Part shown: one piece after another, positions 1 to 6,775 of the stretch
How the letters are laid out: each line of letters starts with the position of its first letter
Numbering within the stretch: the first letter of the stretch is position 1
Program-made: the position numbers and the translations under genes
Notes under the pieces: model-generated
What the model was told of the DNA's origin: nothing
The model's database searches: none
What the model saw: only the letters and a program-made list of their open reading frames with translations
From: an uncultured archaeon
GTDB taxonomy: Archaea; Thermoproteota; Nitrososphaeria; Nitrososphaerales; CALBXV01
DNA: 6,989 nt
Assembly: GCA_937890045.1 (NCBI GenBank)
Contig: CALBXV010000075.1
Location: 1-6,989, forward strand
Direction: 5' to 3'

Positions 1-15
1 TTAATAAGAAGAAAT

Positions 16-28
16 GTAAAACTTTATA
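16..28 (+). promoter_or_regulatory. Candidate BRE/TATA promoter for aRF1
   Basis: A TTTATA box at 23-28 is preceded by the purine-rich gtaaaac (16-22), the layout of an archaeal BRE plus TATA box. Archaeal transcription starts about 25-30 bases downstream of the box, which would fall at about 50-56, at or just before the aRF1 ATG at 56. There is no convincing Shine-Dalgarno before that ATG, which fits a leaderless message. In A+T-rich DNA such boxes arise by chance, so this is tentative. Positions 1-39 are also open in frame 1 and could be the last codons of an upstream gene, but 12 residues are too few to identify one. Confidence 0.35.
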
Positions 29-55
29 GTAAAGGTTAATTGTGAGTTAAAATTT

Positions 56-1300
56 ATGGTTGAAAAATTAAATTCAGTTCAAACTTATAAAATTCGTAAA
101 CTTATTTCTAATTTAGCTAATAAAAAAGGTCGTGGTACTGAACTGGTCTCTTTATATATACCTGCGAAAAAAGCCATTCATGAAGTTACAAATTCTCTTA
201 GAGAAGAACATGGGACAGCTTCTAATATTAAATCTGATACAACTCGAAACCATGTTCAAGATGCGTTAACTAAAACTTTACAACGGCTTAAATTTTACAA
301 ACAAACTCCTATAAATGGTTTAATAATATTTACTGGAGCTCTTCCAACTAACGGACCTGGTAGTGAAACTGTTATTCTAAATGAAATTTTGCCCCCAAAA
401 CCTGTACAAACTTATTTTTATCGTTGTGATGATCATTTTCATTTAGAATTTTTAAAATCAATGTTAAAAGTCGATGATGTGTTTGGAATATTATCTATTG
501 ATACTACTGAAACTGGTTTTGCTTTAATTGCAGGTGATAGACTTGACATTATAGATGTTATTACTTCAGGAGTTTCTGGTAAACATCGAGCTGGTGGACA
601 ATCTGCTCGAAGATATGAAAGATTAAGAAATATGGATCTTAATGCTTATTATCATAGAATTGCAGCACATGCTTCTAAAGCATTTCTAGAACAGGAGAAC
701 TATAAAGGACTTCTAGTAAGCGGTCCTGGACCTACTAAAGATTATTTCTTAAAAGAAAAATATCTTGATTATCGTCTTCAGGAATCTGTTAAAGGTGTAT
801 TAGACACATCTTATTCTGGACATGAAGGAATTCGTGAAGCTCTGATGAAATCTTCTGAAATATTATCTAACATTAGAATTATGGAAGAAAAACAATTAGT
901 TCAAAAATTTCTTAAAGAAGTAAATGTAGATAGCGGGCTAGCAATTTATGGAATAAATCAAATTTTAGAAAAATTGCGTAATTCTAGTGTTGAACTTATT
1001 TTAATATCAGATAATAGTGGATTTATAAACTTGAAAATAGTTTGTAAACAATGTGAAAATATTATAAATAAAACTATTAAAAAGTTAGAAATAGTTGCTA
1101 ATAAGAGAAATATAAAAAATACATCATGTGTTAATTGTAATTCAAATGAGTATGATGTAATGGACGAAGATATAATTGACTATTTTGATGATCAAGTTAA
1201 TCAATATGGAACAAAATTAGAAATTATTTCTTCAAAATCCGAAGATGGTGTTATGTTAGAAAGTTTTGGTGGACTAGGAGCATTATTAAGATTCAAATAA
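56..1300 (+). CDS. prf1: Peptide chain release factor subunit 1 (aRF1)
   Basis: Class I release factor of the archaeal/eukaryotic eRF1 family, 414 residues, the usual length. It enters the ribosomal A site, reads all three stop codons and triggers peptidyl-tRNA hydrolysis. Visible motifs, in order: the stop-codon reading loop NIKS at 57-60; the YxCxxxF motif as Y122, C124 and F128; and the catalytic GGQ at 180-182, followed by SARRYERLR. The C-terminal domain carries two CxxC pairs (C330/C333 and C358/C361), the probable zinc-binding minidomain found in many archaeal aRF1s, and ends in a glycine-rich FGGLGALLRF. The start is the only candidate: the in-frame stop at 17-19 is followed by no other start codon before 56. 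It ends in TAA, 15 bases before ValS in the same frame. All functional motifs are present and it looks fully active. Confidence 0.97.
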   Translation: MVEKLNSVQTYKIRKLISNLANKKGRGTELVSLYIPAKKAIHEVTNSLREEHGTASNIKSDTTRNHVQDALTKTLQRLKFYKQTPINGLIIFTGALPTNGPGSETVILNEILPPKPVQTYFYRCDDHFHLEFLKSMLKVDDVFGILSIDTTETGFALIAGDRLDIIDVITSGVSGKHRAGGQSARRYERLRNMDLNAYYHRIAAHASKAFLEQENYKGLLVSGPGPTKDYFLKEKYLDYRLQESVKGVLDTSYSGHEGIREALMKSSEILSNIRIMEEKQLVQKFLKEVNVDSGLAIYGINQILEKLRNSSVELILISDNSGFINLKIVCKQCENIINKTIKKLEIVANKRNIKNTSCVNCNSNEYDVMDEDIIDYFDDQVNQYGTKLEIISSKSEDGVMLESFGGLGALLRFK

Positions 1301-1315
1301 ATGGAAATGTTGTAA

Positions 1316-3664
1316 ATGAATTTCACTCCTAAAATTAATCAGAAACAATGGAACTTTCTTGAAGAAAATGAGTTACTAGATTTGTGGAAAAAAAATGATG
1401 TTTATAAATTCAATACAAATAATGATAAAGTCTTTAGTATTGATACTCCACCACCATATGTTAATACTGCAATTCATATTGGTCATGCCTATGTTTATGT
1501 ATTGTTAGATATTGTTGCTAGATCAAAACGCATGTTAGGATATAATGTTCTTTTTCCTCTAGGACTTGATAAAAATGGATTACCAATTGAAGTTCAAACA
1601 GAAAAAGAATTTAATATTTCTATACATGATACTCCTAGAGAAAAATTTCTTGAAAAATGTAAAGAACTTCTTAATCGTTATGGTGATATTTCACTTGATT
1701 CATTTAGAAGATTAGGATTAAGTTGTAATTCTTGGAATAAAGGTTATGATTTAGGACAAAGATATGAAACTGATGATCCAGAATATAGAAAATTGACTCA
1801 AACCACTTTTATAAAAATGTGGGAAAAGGGACTTATATATGAAGCTAATAACACAACAAATTTTTGTCCAGTTTGTAAAACCGCTATCTCTAATGCAGAA
1901 ATTGAATATGAAAATAACATTACAACTTTATATTATATTAAATTCCAACTTCAAGATGATTCTGAATCACTTATTGTAGCTACTACTAGACCTGAATTGT
2001 TATATACAGTTAAAAAAATAATTTATAATCCAAAAGATACTAGATACACTAAGTTTAAAAATAAAAAAATTATTGTTCCTATATCTAATCATATAATTAG
2101 TATAATTGAACATCCTTATGCGCAAGCTGATTTTGGCTCTGGTTTAGTTATGATCTCTAGTTTTGGTGACCAATCAGATATAAAAATTTTAAGAGAATTA
2201 GAAATTGCACCTACTTACACTATTGATTCTGATGGCAAAATGAATAGTAATGCCAAAAATTATGAAGGGCTAAGTGTATTAGATGCAAGAAATAAAATTG
2301 CTGAAGATCTTGAATCCATGAATTTGATAGTAAAAAAACAACAAATTTCTAATAGAAAACCTATTTGTGAAAGATCTAAAGACCCTATTGAATTTATAGC
2401 TAAACAAGAAATCTATCTAAAACAAGTTGATTATAAAGAACAAATATCTAATATTATTAAAAAAACACAATTTTACGCTCCAGAAAGTAAACAAATTCTT
2501 GATAACTGGATAGACTCAATAAATATTGATTGGGTATTATCACGAAGAAGATATTATGGAACTGAAATTCCACTTTGGTGGTGTAAAAATTGTCGTTCAC
2601 CTATAATACCTAAACCAGGAAAATATTATCAACCTTGGAAAGATAACTGTCCTGTAGATACTTGTCCTAAGTGTAAATCTAATAATTTTGAGGGTGAAAC
2701 CCGTATATTTGATACATGGTTTGATTCTTGCACTTCTGAAGCGTATATTCTTGGATATTTATCTAACAATAAATTTTTCAATAAAAATTTTCCCTGTTCA
2801 ATGAGATTACAAGGCAAAGAAATAGTTAGAAATTGGTTATATTTCACTATATTAAAATCTCTACATCTTTTTGACATGTCTCCTTTTGAAAACATATTAA
2901 TTCATATGCATGTTGTAGACGAAAAAGGAGATAAAATGAGTAAAAGTGTGGGTAATGTAATTGACCCACAAAAAATTCTTAGTAAATACGGCGCAGAATG
3001 TTTTAGAATATGGTCATGTTTAGAAGGTGATATTATAAAAGGTGATATTCGTTGTTCTTATTCAAGAATAGACGGTCAATCAAAATTTCTGACTAAATTC
3101 TGGAATATTGCTAGATTTATATCCATGTTTCCAGTAGTACACAAAAATCAAATTAATAATGCTAGTGATCTCTGGATACTCTCTGAGTTATCTAATCTTA
3201 CTTCAGAGGTTCTTAATAAATATGAAAACTATGAATTTCATGATGTAGCAATATTAATTAGAGATTTTACTTGGAATACCTTTGCGTCTCATTATGTTGA
3301 ATTGGTTAAAAGTCGAGCTTATGGAGATAATTCTAATTTATCTGAACAAAAATCTGCATGGTTTACTTTACATATATGTATAAAAAATATTCTATTGTTA
3401 TTTTCACCAATTACTCCATTTATTACAGATAGTTTATGGCGTCAATTATATGGTAAAGATAGTATACATGTTGAAAAATTTCCAAAACCTGAATGGGATA
3501 AAAAATTCTCTAATATTACTAATAAGTTATTTGAGTTTAATTCTCTAGTTTGGAACACAAAAAAATCCCAAGGTAACTCTCTTAAAGCTTCTATTCAAAT
3601 TGACATTCCACAAGAGCTTGAAGGTCTTAGTAAAGATCTAAAAAAAATGCATAATATTTGTTGA
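1316..3664 (+). CDS. valS: Valyl-tRNA synthetase (class Ia)
   Basis: Charges tRNA-Val with valine in the cytoplasm using ATP. At 782 residues it has the length of the compact archaeal form. The Rossmann catalytic core shows HIGH at 54-57 after TPPPYVNTAI, and KMSKS at 540-544 in GDKMSKSVGNVIDP. The CP1 editing domain has ATTRPE at 222-227 and the GSGLVM...GDQSD stretch at 274-288, where D288 is in the place of the conserved editing aspartate. Cysteine pairs C184/C187, C423/C426 and C450/C453 look like zinc knuckles. FDTWFDS (465-471) and the anticodon-binding helical domain (about 610-740) follow, and the C terminus ends in LKKMHNIC with no long coiled-coil tail. ValS is preferred over IleS from the PPPYVNT context and the short C terminus. 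The in-frame TAA at 1313-1315 fixes the ATG at 1316. No good Shine-Dalgarno precedes it, so translation is probably coupled to aRF1. Confidence 0.95.
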   Translation: MNFTPKINQKQWNFLEENELLDLWKKNDVYKFNTNNDKVFSIDTPPPYVNTAIHIGHAYVYVLLDIVARSKRMLGYNVLFPLGLDKNGLPIEVQTEKEFNISIHDTPREKFLEKCKELLNRYGDISLDSFRRLGLSCNSWNKGYDLGQRYETDDPEYRKLTQTTFIKMWEKGLIYEANNTTNFCPVCKTAISNAEIEYENNITTLYYIKFQLQDDSESLIVATTRPELLYTVKKIIYNPKDTRYTKFKNKKIIVPISNHIISIIEHPYAQADFGSGLVMISSFGDQSDIKILRELEIAPTYTIDSDGKMNSNAKNYEGLSVLDARNKIAEDLESMNLIVKKQQISNRKPICERSKDPIEFIAKQEIYLKQVDYKEQISNIIKKTQFYAPESKQILDNWIDSINIDWVLSRRRYYGTEIPLWWCKNCRSPIIPKPGKYYQPWKDNCPVDTCPKCKSNNFEGETRIFDTWFDSCTSEAYILGYLSNNKFFNKNFPCSMRLQGKEIVRNWLYFTILKSLHLFDMSPFENILIHMHVVDEKGDKMSKSVGNVIDPQKILSKYGAECFRIWSCLEGDIIKGDIRCSYSRIDGQSKFLTKFWNIARFISMFPVVHKNQINNASDLWILSELSNLTSEVLNKYENYEFHDVAILIRDFTWNTFASHYVELVKSRAYGDNSNLSEQKSAWFTLHICIKNILLLFSPITPFITDSLWRQLYGKDSIHVEKFPKPEWDKKFSNITNKLFEFNSLVWNTKKSQGNSLKASIQIDIPQELEGLSKDLKKMHNIC

Positions 3665-3670
3665 ATATCA

Positions 3671-3690
3671 GTATTTTTTATTCTTATCTT
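3671..3690 (+). terminator. Candidate T-rich terminator after valS
   Basis: Six bases after the valS stop begins a pyrimidine-rich stretch containing a run of six T (3674-3679) followed by attcttatctt. No hairpin is evident. Archaeal RNA polymerase terminates at T-runs without needing a stem-loop, so this could end the aRF1-valS transcript. The background is A+T rich and the run is short, hence moderate confidence at best. Confidence 0.4.
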
Positions 3691-3732
3691 GTGTTCTCTG
3701 TAAAATTATTAATTTAAAAAAGAGTTTAATTT

Positions 3733-3747
3733 CGGAATATTTTTAAA
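3733..3747 (+). promoter_or_regulatory. Candidate BRE/TATA promoter for the S30e-elp3-nop5-fibrillarin unit
   Basis: The sequence cggaata (3733-3739) matches a BRE-like purine-rich element in six of seven positions of the cRnaANt consensus as I know it. It is followed at once by a TATA-like ttttaaa (3741-3747). A start about 26 bases downstream of the box would lie near 3770, leaving a short leader that still contains the gtgat ribosome-binding motif at 3773-3777. A second TATA-like box, tttaaaaa at 3713-3720, could act as an alternative with a leader of about 40 bases. The rest of the 119-base gap (3665-3783) shows nothing else I can name. Confidence 0.45.
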
Positions 3748-3772
3748 CGCGTTATTTTTAATTAATTAAATA

Positions 3773-3777
3773 GTGAT
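3773..3777 (+). promoter_or_regulatory. Ribosome-binding site of S30e (GTGAT type)
   Basis: The motif gtgat can pair with the AUCAC of the conserved archaeal 16S rRNA 3' end (AUCACCUCC). It sits six bases before the ATG at 3784, a normal spacing. The same 14-base string, aaatagtgattaat, recurs just before the Nop5 start. Confidence 0.5.
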
Positions 3778-3783
3778 TAATAT

Positions 3784-3963
3784 ATGCCAACTCACGGTTC
3801 ATTAACTAAAGCAGGAAAAGTTCGATCTCAAACACCTAAAATAGAGGGTAAAACACGTGTAAGTCCTATACCAAGGGTGCGTTGCAAAGAGAGCTATGCT
3901 AAGAAGCTTCTTGCCGCTGCTCAAAATGAAAATGGAAATTATCGTCGTAGATATAGAAAGTAA
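3784..3963 (+). CDS. rps30e: 30S ribosomal protein S30e
   Basis: A 59-residue basic protein of the small ribosomal subunit, the archaeal form without the ubiquitin-like fusion seen in animals. The N-terminal MPTHGSLTKAGKVRSQTPK is the family signature, matching the HGSL-AGKVR-QTPK core. It is followed by PRVR (30-33) and an arginine-rich C-terminal tail, NYRRRYRK. An in-frame TAA at 3778-3780 leaves the ATG at 3784 as the start. It is preceded by a GTGAT ribosome-binding motif and the best promoter candidate in the window, and is probably the first gene of a unit continuing into elp3. By my count 71 of its 180 bases are G or C (39%), clearly above its neighbours, as expected for a highly expressed conserved gene. 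S30e occurs in TACK-type archaea and eukaryotes, which supports the taxonomic placement. Confidence 0.95.
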   Translation: MPTHGSLTKAGKVRSQTPKIEGKTRVSPIPRVRCKESYAKKLLAAAQNENGNYRRRYRK

Positions 3964-3998
3964 TTTTAATTCATAATTATTTTAAAAAGGATTAAAAT

Positions 3999-5609
3999 AT
4001 GTTAAATAGTATAATTTCAGATAATAACTATAAAATTGCAAGTATGGAAATACTTGATGTCATTAAAACTGATCCTAATATAACACAAAAAAATATAAAT
4101 GCCACTATAAGAAAAATATGCAAAAAATATTCTCTTAATAATATGCCTAGTAAAATATATCTCCTTTCATTAATTCAAGATGATGAATTCAAATTTCTTC
4201 AATCTAAATTAAAAGTTCAACCGACTCGTACCGCTTCTGGAATTGCTATTGTTGGTGTATTTCCTAAACCTGACCCATGTCCACATGGTACTTGCACTTA
4301 TTGTCCTGGCGGTGTGAGATTTAACACTCCTCAAAGTTATGTCCTCAAAGAACCTGGAATTAATACTGCTATTAAATTAAATTATGATTCATACAAACAA
4401 GTCTTATCTAGAATAGAATTGATTAAATCATCTGGTCATAATGTTAATAAAGCTGAATTAATTGTTGTTGGAGGTACTTTTCTTAGTTATCCAAAAAATT
4501 ATCAAATAGACTTTGTAAAAAAATGTTTTGACGCATTGAATGGTGCTCAATCTTCAACTATTGCTCAAGCTCATAAAATAGGAGAAACGTCTAAAATTAG
4601 AAATGTGGGATTAACCGTTGAAACAAAACCAGATTGGTGTAAAAAAAAAGATATTAATTTAATGTTAAGTTATGGCACTACTCGAGTTGAAATAGGAGTA
4701 CAAAATCTTAATGAAGAAAGTTATAATCTAGTTAATCGCGGTCATGATCTTAACGATGTTATAGAATCATTTAGATTAGCTAAAGATTCAGGGTTAAAGA
4801 TCGTCGCTCATATGATGCCCGGTCTTCCTGGAACTAATCCTGATAGAGATCTACAAGATTTTACTGATTTGTTACATAATAATGATTTTAAACCTGATAT
4901 GCTAAAAATTTATCCAACTCTAGTTTTAGAATCTACGCCGTTATATAATCTATATAAATTAGGAAAATACAAACCATATGATCTTGAGACTACTTTAGAT
5001 ATTATTACCAAAGTGAAGAAAATGATGCCTAATTGGGTTAGAGTTATGCGAGTTCAAAGAGCAATTGGCTCAGATCAAATAATAGCAGGTGTAAAAGATG
5101 GTAATCTAAGAGAATTGGCTCTTAATAGACTTCAAGAAATGAAACATCAATGTAATTGTATTAGATGTAGAGAAATTGGATTATCACAATTAAAAAAGAA
5201 AATAAATCTTCAAGATAGTGATATTAAATTATATAAAGAAGTATATACTGCTTCTAACGGACTTGAAATCTTTTTATCCTATGAATGTAAACCTAAGAAT
5301 TTACTAATTGGATTTACTCGAATACGTTTACCATCAAAAAAAGCTTATCGAAAAGAAATTACTAATAAAAGTGCATTAATCAGAGAATTACATGTTTACG
5401 GAAATCTAATTCCAATTGGGGATAAAGAAAAATATGGGTGGCAGCATAAAGGATATGGTTCTAAACTTATGTTTCATGCTGAAAAATTGATATCAGAAAC
5501 TTATGATAAAAATAAATTAATTGTAACCAGTGCTGTTGGGACTCGAGAATATTATAAAAATTTAGGATATAAATTAGAAGGTCCTTATATGACTAAAATA
5601 GTAAAATAG
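3999..5609 (+). CDS. elp3: Elp3-family tRNA uridine-34 acetyltransferase (radical SAM + GNAT)
   Basis: A 536-residue Elp3 homologue. The family starts the 5-carboxymethyl-type modification of wobble uridine in tRNA, using S-adenosylmethionine and acetyl-CoA. In archaea it acts without the other Elongator subunits. The N-terminal helical part (about 1-75) resembles the tRNA-binding region. The radical-SAM domain has the CX4CX2C cluster ligands C94, C99 and C102 in CPHGTCTYCPGG, plus VVGGTF (156-161), ETKPDW (208-213) and MMPGLPGTN (272-280). C385, C387 and C390 form the zinc site (QCNCIRCRE). The GNAT domain begins near 420, with IRELHVYG (461-468), the acetyl-CoA loop around HKGYGSKL (483-490) and REYYKNLGY (516-524). 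An in-frame TAA at 3993-3995 leaves the ATG at 3999 as the start, 35 bases after S30e. It ends in TAG, 7 bases before nop5. Every key motif is intact. Confidence 0.96.
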   Translation: MLNSIISDNNYKIASMEILDVIKTDPNITQKNINATIRKICKKYSLNNMPSKIYLLSLIQDDEFKFLQSKLKVQPTRTASGIAIVGVFPKPDPCPHGTCTYCPGGVRFNTPQSYVLKEPGINTAIKLNYDSYKQVLSRIELIKSSGHNVNKAELIVVGGTFLSYPKNYQIDFVKKCFDALNGAQSSTIAQAHKIGETSKIRNVGLTVETKPDWCKKKDINLMLSYGTTRVEIGVQNLNEESYNLVNRGHDLNDVIESFRLAKDSGLKIVAHMMPGLPGTNPDRDLQDFTDLLHNNDFKPDMLKIYPTLVLESTPLYNLYKLGKYKPYDLETTLDIITKVKKMMPNWVRVMRVQRAIGSDQIIAGVKDGNLRELALNRLQEMKHQCNCIRCREIGLSQLKKKINLQDSDIKLYKEVYTASNGLEIFLSYECKPKNLLIGFTRIRLPSKKAYRKEITNKSALIRELHVYGNLIPIGDKEKYGWQHKGYGSKLMFHAEKLISETYDKNKLIVTSAVGTREYYKNLGYKLEGPYMTKIVK

Positions 5610-5613
5610 TGAT
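5609..5613 (+). promoter_or_regulatory. Ribosome-binding site supporting the TTG start of nop5
   Basis: The gtgat motif overlaps the last base of the elp3 stop codon (TAG, 5607-5609). It lies three bases before the TTG at 5617, closer than usual for a Shine-Dalgarno. It sits inside the same 14-base string that precedes S30e. The closeness makes function uncertain, but no other start codon is available nearby. Confidence 0.35.
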
Positions 5614-5616
5614 TAA

Positions 5617-6753
5617 TTGAAAAAAATAATAATTTTAACAGAATTAGGCGTTATTCTTCTAAATAATGAATATAAAATACTTAGTAAATATAAATTTTCA
5701 AAATATGATGGTGTTGAAGATTATTTAAAAATAAATTCTGGTAGACTAGATAGAAATATCAAAAAAATAATTCGTAATTATCTTACTAATAGTAATGAAA
5801 AAATATATGTTAATAATGAAAATTTGGTAAAAAGTTTAAAAAATTTAGGTATGCATGTTCAGTATAACGACGAAATTATAAATAAATTAGATAAATTCAA
5901 ATTATTGAGAGATGCCAAGTTTATCTCATCAATCGAAGATGGTAAACAAAGAATTCAAAAATTTGCATTACAATTATCTGAAAATAAATTACGTAAAATT
6001 ACCAGTAATCGTGATTTGTATATAGTTCAGGCTATAGATGCTCTAGATGAAATTGATAAATTAATTAATATTAAAAAAGAACGAATTTATGAATGGTATG
6101 GACTACATTTTCCAGAACTAGAAAATATAATTAACAATCCAATAAATTATTCAAATATTGTATCTAAAATTGGTGATAGAACATTAATTACCTCTGAAAA
6201 ATTAAAACTGTTAAAATTTGATAATAATACTATAAAAAATATCTTATCTGAATCTCATTCATCTACTGGTGGAAAAATATTAAAACAGGATTTAACTGTA
6301 CTAAAAATGTTAGCGCAAGAATTATTGATTATGAATAAAACAAAAGACAAGCTAACTAAATATGTGAATTCAATGATGGTGAAAACAGCTCCAAATTTAT
6401 CTGCGTTAGCAGGTTCTAATATAGGAGCAAGGTTCATTGCTCAAGCTGGTAGTTTAGATAAACTAGCTAAATTATCTTCTAGTGGAATACAAATATTAGG
6501 TGCAGAAAAAGCGTTATTTAGATCTATGAAAACTGGTTCTCGACCTCCAAAACATGGCATTATATTTCAACATAAATATGTTCATTCTGCACCAAAAAGA
6601 CTAAGAGGGAAAATTGCACGGACATTTTCTAGTAAAATTGCTATTGCTGTGAGAGTCGATTGTTTTAAAGGAAAATTTGACAAAGATCTAATAACCAAAT
6701 TAAATGATAAAGTTCTACAATTACTTTCTAAAAATAACTTGAAAATTACTTAA
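5617..6753 (+). CDS. nop5: Nop5 (Nop56/58-family) C/D-box RNP core protein
   Basis: Scaffold of the archaeal C/D-box sRNP: it bridges fibrillarin and the L7Ae-guide RNA complex for RNA-guided 2'-O-methylation of rRNA and tRNA. Its 378 residues are within the family range. The N-terminal domain (about 1-120), which contacts fibrillarin, is divergent and rich in Lys, Asn and Ile. The coiled-coil/Nop region has [10 protein letters not shown] (159-168). The RNA-binding Nop domain has [15 protein letters not shown] (266-280), GAEKALFR (295-302) and [10 protein letters not shown] (310-319), all highly characteristic. No long lysine-rich tail is present. The in-frame TAA at 5614-5616 forces a start at or after 5617. 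TTG there gives [13 protein letters not shown], a normal strand for this family, and no ATG, GTG or TTG follows until well inside the domain. The gene lies 7 bases after elp3 and just before fibrillarin, the common archaeal pairing. Confidence 0.95.
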   Translation: MKKIIILTELGVILLNNEYKILSKYKFSKYDGVEDYLKINSGRLDRNIKKIIRNYLTNSNEKIYVNNENLVKSLKNLGMHVQYNDEIINKLDKFKLLRDAKFISSIEDGKQRIQKFALQLSENKLRKITSNRDLYIVQAIDALDEIDKLINIKKERIYEWYGLHFPELENIINNPINYSNIVSKIGDRTLITSEKLKLLKFDNNTIKNILSESHSSTGGKILKQDLTVLKMLAQELLIMNKTKDKLTKYVNSMMVKTAPNLSALAGSNIGARFIAQAGSLDKLAKLSSSGIQILGAEKALFRSMKTGSRPPKHGIIFQHKYVHSAPKRLRGKIARTFSSKIAIAVRVDCFKGKFDKDLITKLNDKVLQLLSKNNLKIT

Positions 6754-6765
6754 TATTATTTTATA

Positions 6766-6771
6766 TTTTTT
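6766..6771 (+). terminator. T6 tract between nop5 and fibrillarin
   Basis: A run of six T within a 22-base, almost G/C-free gap. It is the same length as the run after valS. It may reduce read-through into fibrillarin or simply reflect base composition, and no hairpin is visible. Confidence 0.2.
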
Positions 6772-6775
6772 ATTG

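Noticed and set aside
1..39. A possible C-terminal tail of an upstream gene in frame 1
   Set aside because: Twelve codons ending in TAA at 37-39 are too few to recognise a family, and an open stretch of this length is expected by chance.
1301..1315. The four-codon ORF between aRF1 and valS as a gene or leader peptide
   Set aside because: It is too short to call as a gene, has no ribosome-binding site and no runs of valine codons that would suggest attenuation. It is kept only as an observation about the junction.
2629..2895. An 88-codon open frame on the minus strand inside valS
   Set aside because: It lies wholly within the well-supported ValS gene, opposite its zinc-knuckle and catalytic region, and its translation resembles no family I know. 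It is a shadow of the real gene.
3758..3769. The perfect palindrome ttaattaattaa before S30e as a possible operator
   Set aside because: It consists only of A/T in an A+T-rich gap, where such palindromes arise easily. It has no second copy near another promoter in the window.
5610..5621. GTG at 5610 as an earlier start near nop5
   Set aside because: It is in a different frame from Nop5 and reaches a stop after three codons.
6255..6437. A 60-codon open frame on the minus strand inside nop5
   Set aside because: It lies opposite the conserved Nop domain, has no recognisable product or start signal, and is explained as a shadow.
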